A DNA stretch of 8,584 nucleotides from Candidatus Cloacimonadota bacterium (GTDB taxonomy: Bacteria; Cloacimonadota; Cloacimonadia; Cloacimonadales; Cloacimonadaceae). The stretch is from NCBI GenBank assembly GCA_017996595.1, contig JAGOGT010000034.1, positions 1-8,584 on the forward strand, given 5' to 3'. The notes beneath the pieces are model-generated. The model made no database searches. It saw nothing but the letters and a program-made list of their open reading frames with translations, and was not told where the DNA came from. Below, piece after piece: positions 1-8,584 of this stretch; position 1 is the stretch's first letter; every line of letters starts with the position of its first letter. The position numbers and the translations under genes are program-made.

Positions 1-2419
<2,419 letters not shown>

Positions 2420-2429
2420 TTAATGATTA

Positions 2430-3233
2430 TCAGTCCTTAAACCAGCTTTCAAAGAGGCGCACCCGATTCAGGTTGCCGAGATTCTGATTGAGGATCTTAT
2501 AGGCTATTTGGGCGAATTTGGCTTCATTATCGCTAACGAAGAAGGTGTCGGTGCCAGCCTGACCGTCATTATCAGGCTCCAACAGGCTGAAAAGATAATT
2601 GGCGATGGCCTCGGCACTATCCACCAGAGTAACCTCATCTCCCATTACCTGCTGTAAGATATTGCTCAGCAAAGGGTAATGCGTACAGCCGAGAACCAGG
2701 GTATCGATATTCTTCTTTTTCAACTCCCGAAGATATTCCTCGGCTACTTTCAAAGTAACGGGATGATCCTGCCAGCCCTCTTCGGCCAATGGCACAAAGA
2801 GCGGACAGGCCTGAGGGAAGACTTCCGCATCGGGCAGCAGCTTTTGGATGGCCAAAGTGTAAGCTTTGCTACGCACGGTTCCTTCCGTACCGATCACGCC
2901 GATGCGCTTGTTTCTGGTAGCTCGGGCGGCTTGCTCCGCTCCGGGATCGATAACGCCAATGATCGGAATATGAGTAAGTTCCTGTAAGCGTGGAATGGCC
3001 ACTGCCGAGGAAGTATTACAGGCCACTACCAGGATTTTGATCCCCTGTTGAATCAAGAAACGGGAATTCTGAAGAGAATACTCGATGATCGTGCTTTGTG
3101 ATTTGGGACCATAGGGCACCCTGGCGGTATCGCCAAAATAGATCAGATTCTCTTCCGGGAAAGCTTTGCGGATAGCTTTGTAAACGGTTAAGCCGCCTAC
3201 CCCGGAATCAAAAATCCCTATTGATTTCTTCAT
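2430..3233 (-). CDS. murI: Glutamate racemase
   Basis: Interconverts L- and D-glutamate without a cofactor and supplies D-Glu for peptidoglycan precursors in the cytoplasm. The 267-residue length is normal for the Asp/Glu racemase family. The catalytic cysteines are Cys72 in VACNTSSA and Cys183 in LGCTHYPLL, each with its neighbouring threonine (Thr74, Thr184), followed by His185. Asp9-Ser10 in IFDSGVGGL and the segment YFGDTARVPYG (32-42) are the other family signatures. The ATG overlaps the rnr stop as ATGA, with AGAGGA 7 bases upstream inside the rnr coding region, so translation is probably coupled to rnr. Nothing appears truncated or missing. Apart from this gene, no cell-wall gene is nearby. 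Confidence 0.96.
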   Translation of the reverse strand: MKKSIGIFDSGVGGLTVYKAIRKAFPEENLIYFGDTARVPYGPKSQSTIIEYSLQNSRFLIQQGIKILVVACNTSSAVAIPRLQELTHIPIIGVIDPGAEQAARATRNKRIGVIGTEGTVRSKAYTLAIQKLLPDAEVFPQACPLFVPLAEEGWQDHPVTLKVAEEYLRELKKKNIDTLVLGCTHYPLLSNILQQVMGDEVTLVDSAEAIANYLFSLLEPDNDGQAGTDTFFVSDNEAKFAQIAYKILNQNLGNLNRVRLFESWFKD

Positions 3234-5530
3234 TTCTTTTTCCTCTTAGTACTCTGGGAATTCCTCTTAGTGTGGCCATAACTTTTTTTAGAGCCTCTGG
3301 TGTCAACTGCTTTTCTTTCCGGATTAGCATCGAAATTGCGCTTGCCTTTGGTGCGGACGTCGGAAGTGGTTTTGCTGTCATAGATATGCTTTTCCACCTC
3401 GGGTTTGCCGGCAAATCCAAAGTAAACATCATCCTCCACGGAGATAAGCTGCACTTTGAGAAGGTCCATGAGCTGAAAGTATGCTCCGGTTTTGCGGTTG
3501 GTAAAGCGCATAGCACGTTCATCCAGGCTCCAGGGTCCCATTCCGAATTCCCGAATCTGGATTACGCCGGTTACTGGTATCTCCTGTAAGCGGATAATCA
3601 GCCCCTTGGAAGCGGTACTGATGATCATGGCCGTGAATTTCTCGCCCATTTTTTCCCTCATAAAGGCACGGCTGTAAACTGATTCAATATCACGCTCGGC
3701 ATTATCTGCCAGGATTTCACGGTCGGAAGCCACCTGAGCGTGATGCTTCACCTGAGTGAAATCCAAGTGCTGATCACTGCTCTTCAGTAGATATATTTTG
3801 CAGAGATGATGAATCACCAGATCGCAAAGACGGCGGATGGGACTGGTGAAATGGGTGTAATCCTGCAATGCCAGACCAAAATGACTGATATGATCGGTGC
3901 TGTATTTGGCTTTTTTCATGCTCCTCAGCAGGATGCGGTCAAAAACCTGATGGTATTGGGGTGTGGGGAAGGAGGCCAAAAGATATTGCACCGATTTATT
4001 CAAGTTTTCGTGCATCACCCATTTAACCCCGTAGTTCGATAAAGTGGTAACCACGCGTTCCAGTTTGCTGTAATCAGGATCTTCATGGATGCGATAGATG
4101 CTGTGCGGGGCATGCTGCGAAAGCCTGAAAGCCACATATTCATTGGCAATCAGCATAAAGTTTTCGATCAGCTTATGGCTTTCCGTTTCTTCAGCAAGAT
4201 TCAAACGGTGCACAAAACCCTCTTCATCGTATTGATATTCCAATTCGGGGAGATCAAAAAAGATGTATCCTGCGGCCATGCGTCTGTCGGTGAGATGCCT
4301 GGATAAAATGCGCGCTTGCTGCAATGTGCTTTGCAAGGCAGGATCGGTGATGCTGCCGGCGGTATCGGGTTTATCAAAAAATTCATCCACTTCTTCATAG
4401 GCAAGGCGGAAATTGCTGCGGATAACACTCTCGTAGATTTGCTGGCCAGTGATTCTACCCTTATTATTGAAGATAGTTTCCACGGTCATGCAGAGTTTTT
4501 CCTCTTCGGGGCGCAGGCTGCAGAGCTTATTGGAAATCTGTTCGGGCAACATGGGAATAACCATCTTGGGAAAATAGAAGCTGTTGCCGCGCTTGGCTGC
4601 TTCTTCAAAAACTATGCTATCCAGGGGCACATAGTGAGCCACATCCGCGATATGCACATAGAGCTTCCAGCCTTCCGGGCTTGATTCCAGAGAGATGGCA
4701 TCATCAAAATCCTTGGCGGAAACGGGATCGATGGTAAAAGTGAAGAGCTCACGCAGGTCCCGCCGATTATGGTAGTGGCTGGAATTGAGCTCTGCGGGAA
4801 GTAGCTGCACCGCTTGCATCACTTCCAAAGGAAACTCCAGGGGAAGATCATACTGGCGAATCACTGCCATCAGCTCTACCTGGGGATCGCCGGATTTGCC
4901 AAGAATCTCGGTGATGGCTCCACTTGGAGGTATATTCATGGCAGGATTGCCCCAATTACTTACCTTCAGGATTACTTTATCTCCCTGAATTGCTCCCGCG
5001 GTATCGGTAATCTCTATCCACTTATGGATCTTGGGATTACTGCATACAAAAACCCACCGCGACCCCATGGGAATGATGTCGCCAGCCATAGTTTCATTGG
5101 CCCTGCTGATTATGCGGCTGATGATACCATATTCCTGACGACCGCGGCGATACTTCGCCTCAAAGGCTACCTTGTCATTGTGAAAGGCATTGTTGGTATC
5201 CTCGGCACTAATGTAGTAATCTTTATCGGGAGTGCGTACAAAGGCATAGGAAAAATCACGGGAAAGCGGCGTGGCATCGAAGGTTCCTTCCAATAAACTG
5301 GAGCTTTGGGGAGTGGGGGAGGCTTCCGGGCTTTTGGCAACTGAGCGGTATTTCCGCTTGTCCTTGCGCAATACTCCGCTTTCGATTAAAGAGGATAGGA
5401 TCTCGCTAAGCAGTGCCTTCTCTTTCTTGGAAAGCTGCAGATCATTGCATAATTCATTATATGACAATGCAATGGCATTACTTCTGGAGAATAGTTGTAA
5501 TATCCTCTCTCTTATATCATTATTATTCAT
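3230..5530 (-). CDS. rnr: Ribonuclease R, 3'-5' exoribonuclease of the RNB (RNase II) family
   Basis: Degrades structured RNA from the 3' end in the cytoplasm, releasing nucleoside monophosphates, and takes part in mRNA and rRNA quality control. The 766 residues follow RNase R order: an N-terminal winged-helix-like region (about 1-62), two cold-shock-like domains (about 82-145 and 149-210), the RNB nuclease domain (about 257-585), an S1 domain (about 628-708), and a basic tail (about 719-766) ending KRKKK. The catalytic acidic cluster is Asp268, Asp274, Asp276 and Asp277 in TIDPVSAKDFDDAIS, equivalent to Asp201/207/209/210 of E. coli RNase II. The late RNB motif THFTSPIRRLCD (559-570) is intact. 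The winged-helix region and lysine-rich tail favour RNase R over RNase II. The start follows the preceding gene by 9 bases and its AGGA overlaps that gene's stop. The stop overlaps murI. Confidence 0.95.
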   Translation of the reverse strand: MNNNDIRERILQLFSRSNAIALSYNELCNDLQLSKKEKALLSEILSSLIESGVLRKDKRKYRSVAKSPEASPTPQSSSLLEGTFDATPLSRDFSYAFVRTPDKDYYISAEDTNNAFHNDKVAFEAKYRRGRQEYGIISRIISRANETMAGDIIPMGSRWVFVCSNPKIHKWIEITDTAGAIQGDKVILKVSNWGNPAMNIPPSGAITEILGKSGDPQVELMAVIRQYDLPLEFPLEVMQAVQLLPAELNSSHYHNRRDLRELFTFTIDPVSAKDFDDAISLESSPEGWKLYVHIADVAHYVPLDSIVFEEAAKRGNSFYFPKMVIPMLPEQISNKLCSLRPEEEKLCMTVETIFNNKGRITGQQIYESVIRSNFRLAYEEVDEFFDKPDTAGSITDPALQSTLQQARILSRHLTDRRMAAGYIFFDLPELEYQYDEEGFVHRLNLAEETESHKLIENFMLIANEYVAFRLSQHAPHSIYRIHEDPDYSKLERVVTTLSNYGVKWVMHENLNKSVQYLLASFPTPQYHQVFDRILLRSMKKAKYSTDHISHFGLALQDYTHFTSPIRRLCDLVIHHLCKIYLLKSSDQHLDFTQVKHHAQVASDREILADNAERDIESVYSRAFMREKMGEKFTAMIISTASKGLIIRLQEIPVTGVIQIREFGMGPWSLDERAMRFTNRKTGAYFQLMDLLKVQLISVEDDVYFGFAGKPEVEKHIYDSKTTSDVRTKGKRNFDANPERKAVDTRGSKKSYGHTKRNSQSTKRKKK
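3241..3246 (-). promoter_or_regulatory. Ribosome binding site of murI inside the end of rnr
   Basis: AGAGGA on the minus strand, 7 bases before the murI ATG, is a strong Shine-Dalgarno match. The same bases encode part of the KRKKK terminus of RNase R, so the site and the basic tail share sequence. Confidence 0.75.
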
Positions 5531-5537
5531 ATCGTTA

Positions 5538-5541
5538 TCCT
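5538..5541 (-). promoter_or_regulatory. Ribosome binding site of rnr overlapping the preceding stop codon
   Basis: AGGA on the minus strand lies 7 bases before the rnr ATG and shares two bases with the TAG stop (5542-5540) of the membrane-protein gene. A ribosome terminating there would sit over the rnr initiation region, which suggests coupling. Confidence 0.65.
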
Positions 5542-5977
5542 AGTATTGCTTGGCGATTTTGCTTTTAAGGAAGGCCAAGACTGCTTCCTTTTCCTCATGG
5601 GTTTTTGAAAAGCGCAAAGACTGTCCGCGAAAAGCGTCCAGGCGGCGCGGCATTTTGAAGGTGCTGAGCATGATGCCCCGTTTATCCAGATAAAAGCAGC
5701 CGAAATCGGAGTAAGGCCTGCTGATTTTGAGAAACAGGTATCGCGCCAGATATACATCATCATAGAGTTCGTATTCAGTTTGAATGAAATACGGCACCAG
5801 ATTGGCAATTACCAGCAGCATGCCAATAATGTAATAGATGGGTTGTTGCCAGCCAATTACCGCAATCTTATATACAATCAGGGCCAGCAGACAGAGAAAA
5901 AGCACCAGTACCAAAGAGGTGAGAGGGCGCTCGATAAATGGCCAGGACTTCCATTTCAAGATCGGTTCACGCAACAT
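5540..5977 (-). CDS. Small membrane protein of unknown function with two transmembrane segments
   Basis: I do not recognise this 145-residue protein. It has a short basic N-terminus, two hydrophobic segments (about 19-41 and 47-66) forming a hairpin, and a soluble C-terminal part (about 67-145). That part contains aromatic and charged residues (TEYELYDDVYLARYLFLK, then SDFGCFYLDKRGIMLSTF) and ends in a probable helix. The layout, two helices followed by a small beta-rich domain with a 'switch-on, strand, glycine turn' feel, resembles bacterial PH-like (YcxB/YdbT type) membrane proteins. That is a guess from pattern only. If the basic N-terminus is inside, the soluble domain is cytoplasmic. 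The ATG overlaps the end of yicC by 11 bases, with GGGAG 10 bases upstream. rnr follows 9 bases after the stop. Overlap on one side and tight spacing on the other support a real gene in the operon. Confidence 0.75.
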   Translation of the reverse strand: MLREPILKWKSWPFIERPLTSLVLVLFLCLLALIVYKIAVIGWQQPIYYIIGMLLVIANLVPYFIQTEYELYDDVYLARYLFLKISRPYSDFGCFYLDKRGIMLSTFKMPRRLDAFRGQSLRFSKTHEEKEAVLAFLKSKIAKQY

Positions 5978-6842
5978 TTTGAATGATCTCCCGGCACTTT
6001 TCCACTTCCTCTTTTATAACCAGAACCAATGGAAAGCTCTTGGATGTAGAAAATTTGGAACCCAGGGTATTGGCTTCGCGTTGCATTTCCTGGATAATAA
6101 AATTGAGGGTTTTACCAATCTCCCCATCCTTTTCCAGAGTGCTCATAAAGGTTTGATAGTGCGATTCCAGGCGGCTAAGTTCTTCGCCAATATCGTACTT
6201 ATCCACATAGATCGCCAGTTCTTGAACCAGTCTTTGCTCCAGATTCTCCAAATGATAGTTACCGATCAAGTCCTTGATGCGATTTAGCATATTCTGGTAC
6301 AAATCGGCCTTAAAGGGCTCTACATGCGTGGATACATCCCTCACAGCGGCAATAAGTTTATGCATGGATTCGGCAAGGACGGCTTTGGTTTGCAGCCCCT
6401 CTTGTTCCATACTGGCAGCAGCTTTATCCAATGCCAGGGTCAAAGCCTTATCCAATAGCTCCGCTAAAATGGGATCTTCAGCCAGATTCTTTTGATTTTC
6501 GATAACACCGGGCTCATTAAGCAAGAATTCGATGGACACTCGATCCTGTAAAGCGAGTTCTGAAACGGCTGCTGAGGCTAAATCATGATATTTAAGGAGA
6601 TTACCCTTATTCAGAACTAGGGATGGGGGACGGCGATCAGTGAAGTTAATCCTGATCTCTACTGCACCGCGGGATAGATATGTGGCTACGTACCTGCGAA
6701 TCGCTATTTCGTGAAATCCCAGATCTCTGGGGAGGTAGATCTTCAAATCCAGATAGCGGGAATTGACCGATTTGATCTCAATTTCTATTTCGATGTCGTT
6801 CTGGCTTACTGCCGAGCGTCCATATCCAGTCATGCTTTTCAT
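5967..6842 (-). CDS. yicC: YicC/YloC-family endoribonuclease
   Basis: Members of this family are metal-dependent endoribonucleases. E. coli YicC has been linked to small-RNA (RyhB) turnover together with PNPase. The 291-residue length is normal. The N-terminal YicC domain opens with SMTGYG (3-8), followed by KSVNSRYLD (24-32) and SRGAVE (57-62). The C-terminal DUF1732 domain carries EELSRLESH (220-228) and the signature LNFIIQEMQREANTLGSK (246-263), which hold the conserved acidic, His and Asn residues. The first ATG is favoured over the internal one at codon 4 because GGGAG lies 8 bases upstream of it. This is the first gene after the only sizeable gap in the window and probably heads the transcription unit running to nrdJ. 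In many bacteria, yicC/yloC lies beside gmk. Here the next gene is an unknown membrane protein instead. Confidence 0.93.
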   Translation of the reverse strand: MKSMTGYGRSAVSQNDIEIEIEIKSVNSRYLDLKIYLPRDLGFHEIAIRRYVATYLSRGAVEIRINFTDRRPPSLVLNKGNLLKYHDLASAAVSELALQDRVSIEFLLNEPGVIENQKNLAEDPILAELLDKALTLALDKAAASMEQEGLQTKAVLAESMHKLIAAVRDVSTHVEPFKADLYQNMLNRIKDLIGNYHLENLEQRLVQELAIYVDKYDIGEELSRLESHYQTFMSTLEKDGEIGKTLNFIIQEMQREANTLGSKFSTSKSFPLVLVIKEEVEKCREIIQNVA

Positions 6843-6912
6843 TTATCTTTCTCCCATATATTCATATTTTGAAGCGGGGGATAAGAGCTTCACCGCCAGC
6901 TCCTTGCCCTTC

Positions 6913-6928
6913 GTAAACGTTAGTTTAC
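6913..6928. promoter_or_regulatory. Operator-like inverted repeat upstream of yicC
   Basis: GTAAAC (6913-6918) and GTTTAC (6923-6928) form perfect 6-base arms around the 4-base spacer GTTA. The repeat covers the candidate -10 element, the usual place for a repressor site. The arms are AT-rich and not followed by a T-run, so this is not a standard terminator. It loosely resembles the TGTAAA-N6-TTTACA box of E. coli TyrR, but nothing here shows which protein would bind. A 6-base arm pair can occur by chance. Confidence 0.3.
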
Positions 6929-6950
6929 ATAACATTGCTTAACCCAACAA
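6922..6950 (-). promoter_or_regulatory. Candidate promoter for yicC and the genes after it
   Basis: On the minus strand, TTGTTG (6945-6950) and TAAACT (6922-6927) are separated by exactly 17 bases. They match the sigma-70 type -35 and -10 consensus at about 3 of 6 and 4 of 6 positions. Transcription would start around 6914 and leave a leader of about 70 bases before the yicC ATG. The match is weak. The spacing and the position in the only sizeable gap are the main support. Confidence 0.3.
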
Positions 6951-6962
6951 TTGCATGCCTGT

Positions 6963-8246
6963 TCAGTAACATATCAGGGTGCCCGCGGTAGCACGCTCTA
7001 CCCTGGCTTTTACCAGGGTGCCGATCATGGTTTGGTCGCCATTTAAAACTGCGATTTTGAAATCACGGGTTTTACCTGAAACCTGCGCATTGCTTTTTCT
7101 GCTGAAATCTTCCACGAATACTTCCACTTCTTTTCCGATCATAGCCCGATACTTCTCTTCAGTAATCCGGCGTTGCAGGTCGATCATGCTTTTCAGCCTT
7201 TCCAAGCGTACGGCTTCCGGTACCTGGTCTTCATAATTGGCTGCGGCAGTTCCCTCACGGTTGCTGTATTTGAAGCAAAAGGCATAGTCAAAGCGGATTG
7301 CTTCCATGGCCGCCAGCGTTTCCTCAAATTCGGCGTCGCTTTCACCCGGGAAACCGGCAATCAGATCGGTGGTCAATCCGATTTCTGGCATCGCGGCGCG
7401 AAGTCTGTTTACCAGGTCTAAGTAATATTCGATAGTGTATTTACGGTTCATCCTCTGCAGTATCCCATTTGAACCGCTCTGCATGGCCAAGTGGATATGT
7501 TCGCAGATAGATCTGCCCCCGGCCATGGTATCGATCAGCTTTGGGGACAAGTCCTTGGGATGGCTGGTAATGAAACGCAATCTGAGCAAGTCTGGTATCA
7601 AATCAATTTGCTTCAGCAAATCCGGGAAATCAAGCTCGCCGTCATGATAAGAATTCACGTTTTGGCCCAGCAAGGTGATGTCTTTCATGCCGTTACCAAC
7701 CGCTACCCGTACTTCTTTCGTTATTTCCTGCCAGGGACGGCTGCGTTCCCTGCCACGGACATGGGGCACGATGCAATAGCTGCAGAAGTTGTTGCAGCCA
7801 CGCATAATCGTTACCATGCCGCAAGTTTTACCGCCATGCACCGGAATCAAATCTGGATAGAGCTGCGCAGGTTCAAAATCTGTAGCGCTTTGAGCATCAA
7901 TAAAGGTATCCAGTAATTCCGGCAGATGCTGATATTGATCCACGCCGATCACCAGGTCAATTCCCAGCTTTGGATCCAGCAGCTTCTTACCCAGGCGCTG
8001 AGCCATACAGCCCAGAACCCCGATCTTGAGATGGGGTTTTCCCGCTTTACGGGGTTGCTCTGTGGAAATCCGCCCTAATACCCGCTGTTCCGCATGATCG
8101 CGCACCGAGCAGGTATTAAAAAGGATCAGATCAGCTTCTGCGATGTCCGCGGCTACTACGTGGCCGGCATCAATCAGAATTCTGGTTACCAGTTCACTAT
8201 CGGAAACGTTCATCTGGCAGCCGTAGGTTTCTATGTAAAATTTCAA
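6963..8246 (-). CDS. miaB: tRNA-2-methylthio-N6-dimethylallyladenosine synthase
   Basis: This radical-SAM methylthiotransferase adds a methylthio group to i6A37 of tRNAs reading UNN codons, which helps reading-frame maintenance. With the start chosen here it has 427 residues. The N-terminal MTTase (UPF0004) domain has the three auxiliary-cluster cysteines Cys10 (ETYGCQMN), Cys46 (NTCSVRDHAEQ) and Cys80 (GCMAQR). The radical-SAM Cx3Cx2C is Cys151, Cys155 and Cys158 (RGCNNFCSYCIVPHVRGRE). LLGQNVNSY and HLAMQSGS follow, with a C-terminal TRAM domain at about 364-427. GCQMN, GQNVNSY and VRGRERSRP fit MiaB rather than RimO or MtaB. The frame stays open upstream to another TTG at 8309, but that site has no ribosome binding site and would overlap the preceding gene by 67 bases. 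The TTG at 8246 has GGAG 5 bases upstream, overlaps the preceding stop as TTGA, and starts the protein at the usual distance from the first cysteine. miaA is not in the window. Confidence 0.94.
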   Translation of the reverse strand: MKFYIETYGCQMNVSDSELVTRILIDAGHVVAADIAEADLILFNTCSVRDHAEQRVLGRISTEQPRKAGKPHLKIGVLGCMAQRLGKKLLDPKLGIDLVIGVDQYQHLPELLDTFIDAQSATDFEPAQLYPDLIPVHGGKTCGMVTIMRGCNNFCSYCIVPHVRGRERSRPWQEITKEVRVAVGNGMKDITLLGQNVNSYHDGELDFPDLLKQIDLIPDLLRLRFITSHPKDLSPKLIDTMAGGRSICEHIHLAMQSGSNGILQRMNRKYTIEYYLDLVNRLRAAMPEIGLTTDLIAGFPGESDAEFEETLAAMEAIRFDYAFCFKYSNREGTAAANYEDQVPEAVRLERLKSMIDLQRRITEEKYRAMIGKEVEVFVEDFSRKSNAQVSGKTRDFKIAVLNGDQTMIGTLVKARVERATAGTLICY

Positions 8247-8584
8247 TTCAGCTCCGGGCTTGTCTTCTTTTTCTTCTTGTCTTTCAAGGACTTTTGGTGA
8301 TACAGCCAATGGCCGTAGCCAACCGATATCCCATCGGTGCAGACCAATATCTCAGAGAGCTGAAATCTGTCCAGCAGGGATATTGAATATGCCACGCTGA
8401 GCTCTAAGATGTCCTTGTATTTCGCGCTGATAAGATAGGGGAGATAGGACTCCTCTTCCCCACTCTGTATTTGTGATTGCAGCTTCAGCAAGCTTTCTTT
8501 CGATAACATCAAACCATTTACTTCGTTTTCCCGAGGATTATGAAGCTGATAAACAGCCAGGGCCAGATAATAATAGGTTAGCCC
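8243..8584 (-). CDS. C-terminal part of an unrecognised protein, possibly with TPR-like helices; cut by the right edge
   Basis: The frame stays open to the right edge, so the 113 visible residues are the C-terminal part of a longer protein and the true start lies outside. The first visible residues (LTYYYLALAVYQLHNP) and the following helical stretch (LMLSKESLLKLQSQIQ) have the aromatic/small-residue spacing of a tetratricopeptide repeat, though one partial repeat is weak evidence. The rest is mixed, with a hydrophilic end containing KDKKKKK. There are no catalytic motifs I can name. Internal TTG/ATG codons at 8512-8507 could make a short 88-89-residue ORF, but the open frame upstream and the absence of a clear ribosome binding site argue against a start there. 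The stop overlaps the miaB TTG start as TTGA, which suggests the two genes are co-transcribed. Confidence 0.65.
   Translation of the reverse strand, partial: GLTYYYLALAVYQLHNPRENEVNGLMLSKESLLKLQSQIQSGEEESYLPYLISAKYKDILELSVAYSISLLDRFQLSEILVCTDGISVGYGHWLYHQKSLKDKKKKKTSPELN
8252..8255 (-). promoter_or_regulatory. Ribosome binding site that sets the miaB start
   Basis: GGAG on the minus strand lies 5 bases before the TTG at 8246-8244. The alternative TTG at 8309-8307 has no purine-rich match ahead of it. This site therefore favours the shorter miaB. It lies inside the last codons of the upstream gene. Confidence 0.7.

Larger units (their letters stand above)
6843..6962. other. Intergenic gap between miaB and yicC
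   Basis: This 120-base gap is the longest non-coding stretch in the window. It holds the yicC ribosome binding site (GGGAG at 6851-6855, 8 bases from the ATG), a promoter-like pair and an inverted repeat, each listed separately. I see no GC-rich hairpin followed by a T-run that would terminate miaB, so read-through from miaB into yicC remains possible. Confidence 0.8.

Noticed and set aside
3208..3522. A 104-codon minus-strand open frame spanning the rnr end and murI start
   Set aside because: It overlaps two confidently identified genes in a different frame, and its composition is not protein-like.
4814..5296. A 160-codon plus-strand open frame opposite rnr
   Set aside because: It is antisense to the cold-shock region of RNase R and shows no family motif or supporting context.
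6871..6891. GAAGC/GCTTC arms as a miaB terminator or leader hairpin
   Set aside because: The stem is only 5 pairs with an 11-base loop and no T-run follows, so it is likely chance.
8247..8309. Extension of miaB to the TTG at 8309
   Set aside because: There is no ribosome binding site, it overlaps the upstream gene by 67 bases, and a better start with GGAG exists at 8246.

Overview
The window holds eight genes, all reading leftward on the minus strand. Two of them run off the edges. From the right edge the order is: the 3' end of an unrecognised, possibly TPR-containing protein; miaB (tRNA methylthiotransferase); a 120-base gap; yicC (endoribonuclease); a small two-helix membrane protein; rnr (RNase R); murI (glutamate racemase); kce (3-keto-5-aminohexanoate cleavage enzyme); and the 5' part of nrdJ (B12-dependent ribonucleotide reductase), cut by the left edge.

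The likely source is an anaerobic, amino-acid-fermenting bacterium of the Cloacimonadota. The main argument is Kce, which looks very close, over its whole length, to my memory of the structurally characterised enzyme from Candidatus Cloacimonas acidaminovorans. This is recall, not a search. An oxygen-independent, AdoCbl-dependent ribonucleotide reductase and a lysine-fermentation enzyme fit an anaerobe. GC content looks intermediate (near 50% by eye), so the genus is left open.

Packing is tight. Three junctions use a 4-base stop/start overlap: TTGA at tail gene/miaB, ATGA at rnr/murI and ATGA at kce/nrdJ. yicC and the membrane protein overlap by 11 bases, the membrane protein and rnr are 9 bases apart, and murI and kce are 31 bases apart. 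The only gap large enough for a promoter is 6843-6962, between miaB and yicC. It carries a weak promoter-like pair with an inverted repeat over its -10 element. The simplest reading is two transcription units: the upstream gene with miaB, and yicC through nrdJ.

Functionally the block mixes RNA metabolism (miaB, yicC, rnr), cell-wall precursor supply (murI), lysine catabolism (kce) and DNA precursor synthesis (nrdJ). I see no mobile elements, RNA genes, CRISPR arrays, phage genes or long repeats. The gene content is mostly ordinary. The points worth a second look are the kce-nrdJ coupling, the membrane protein between two ribonucleases, the miaB start site and the operator-like repeat. No gene-free stretch exceeds 300 bases.
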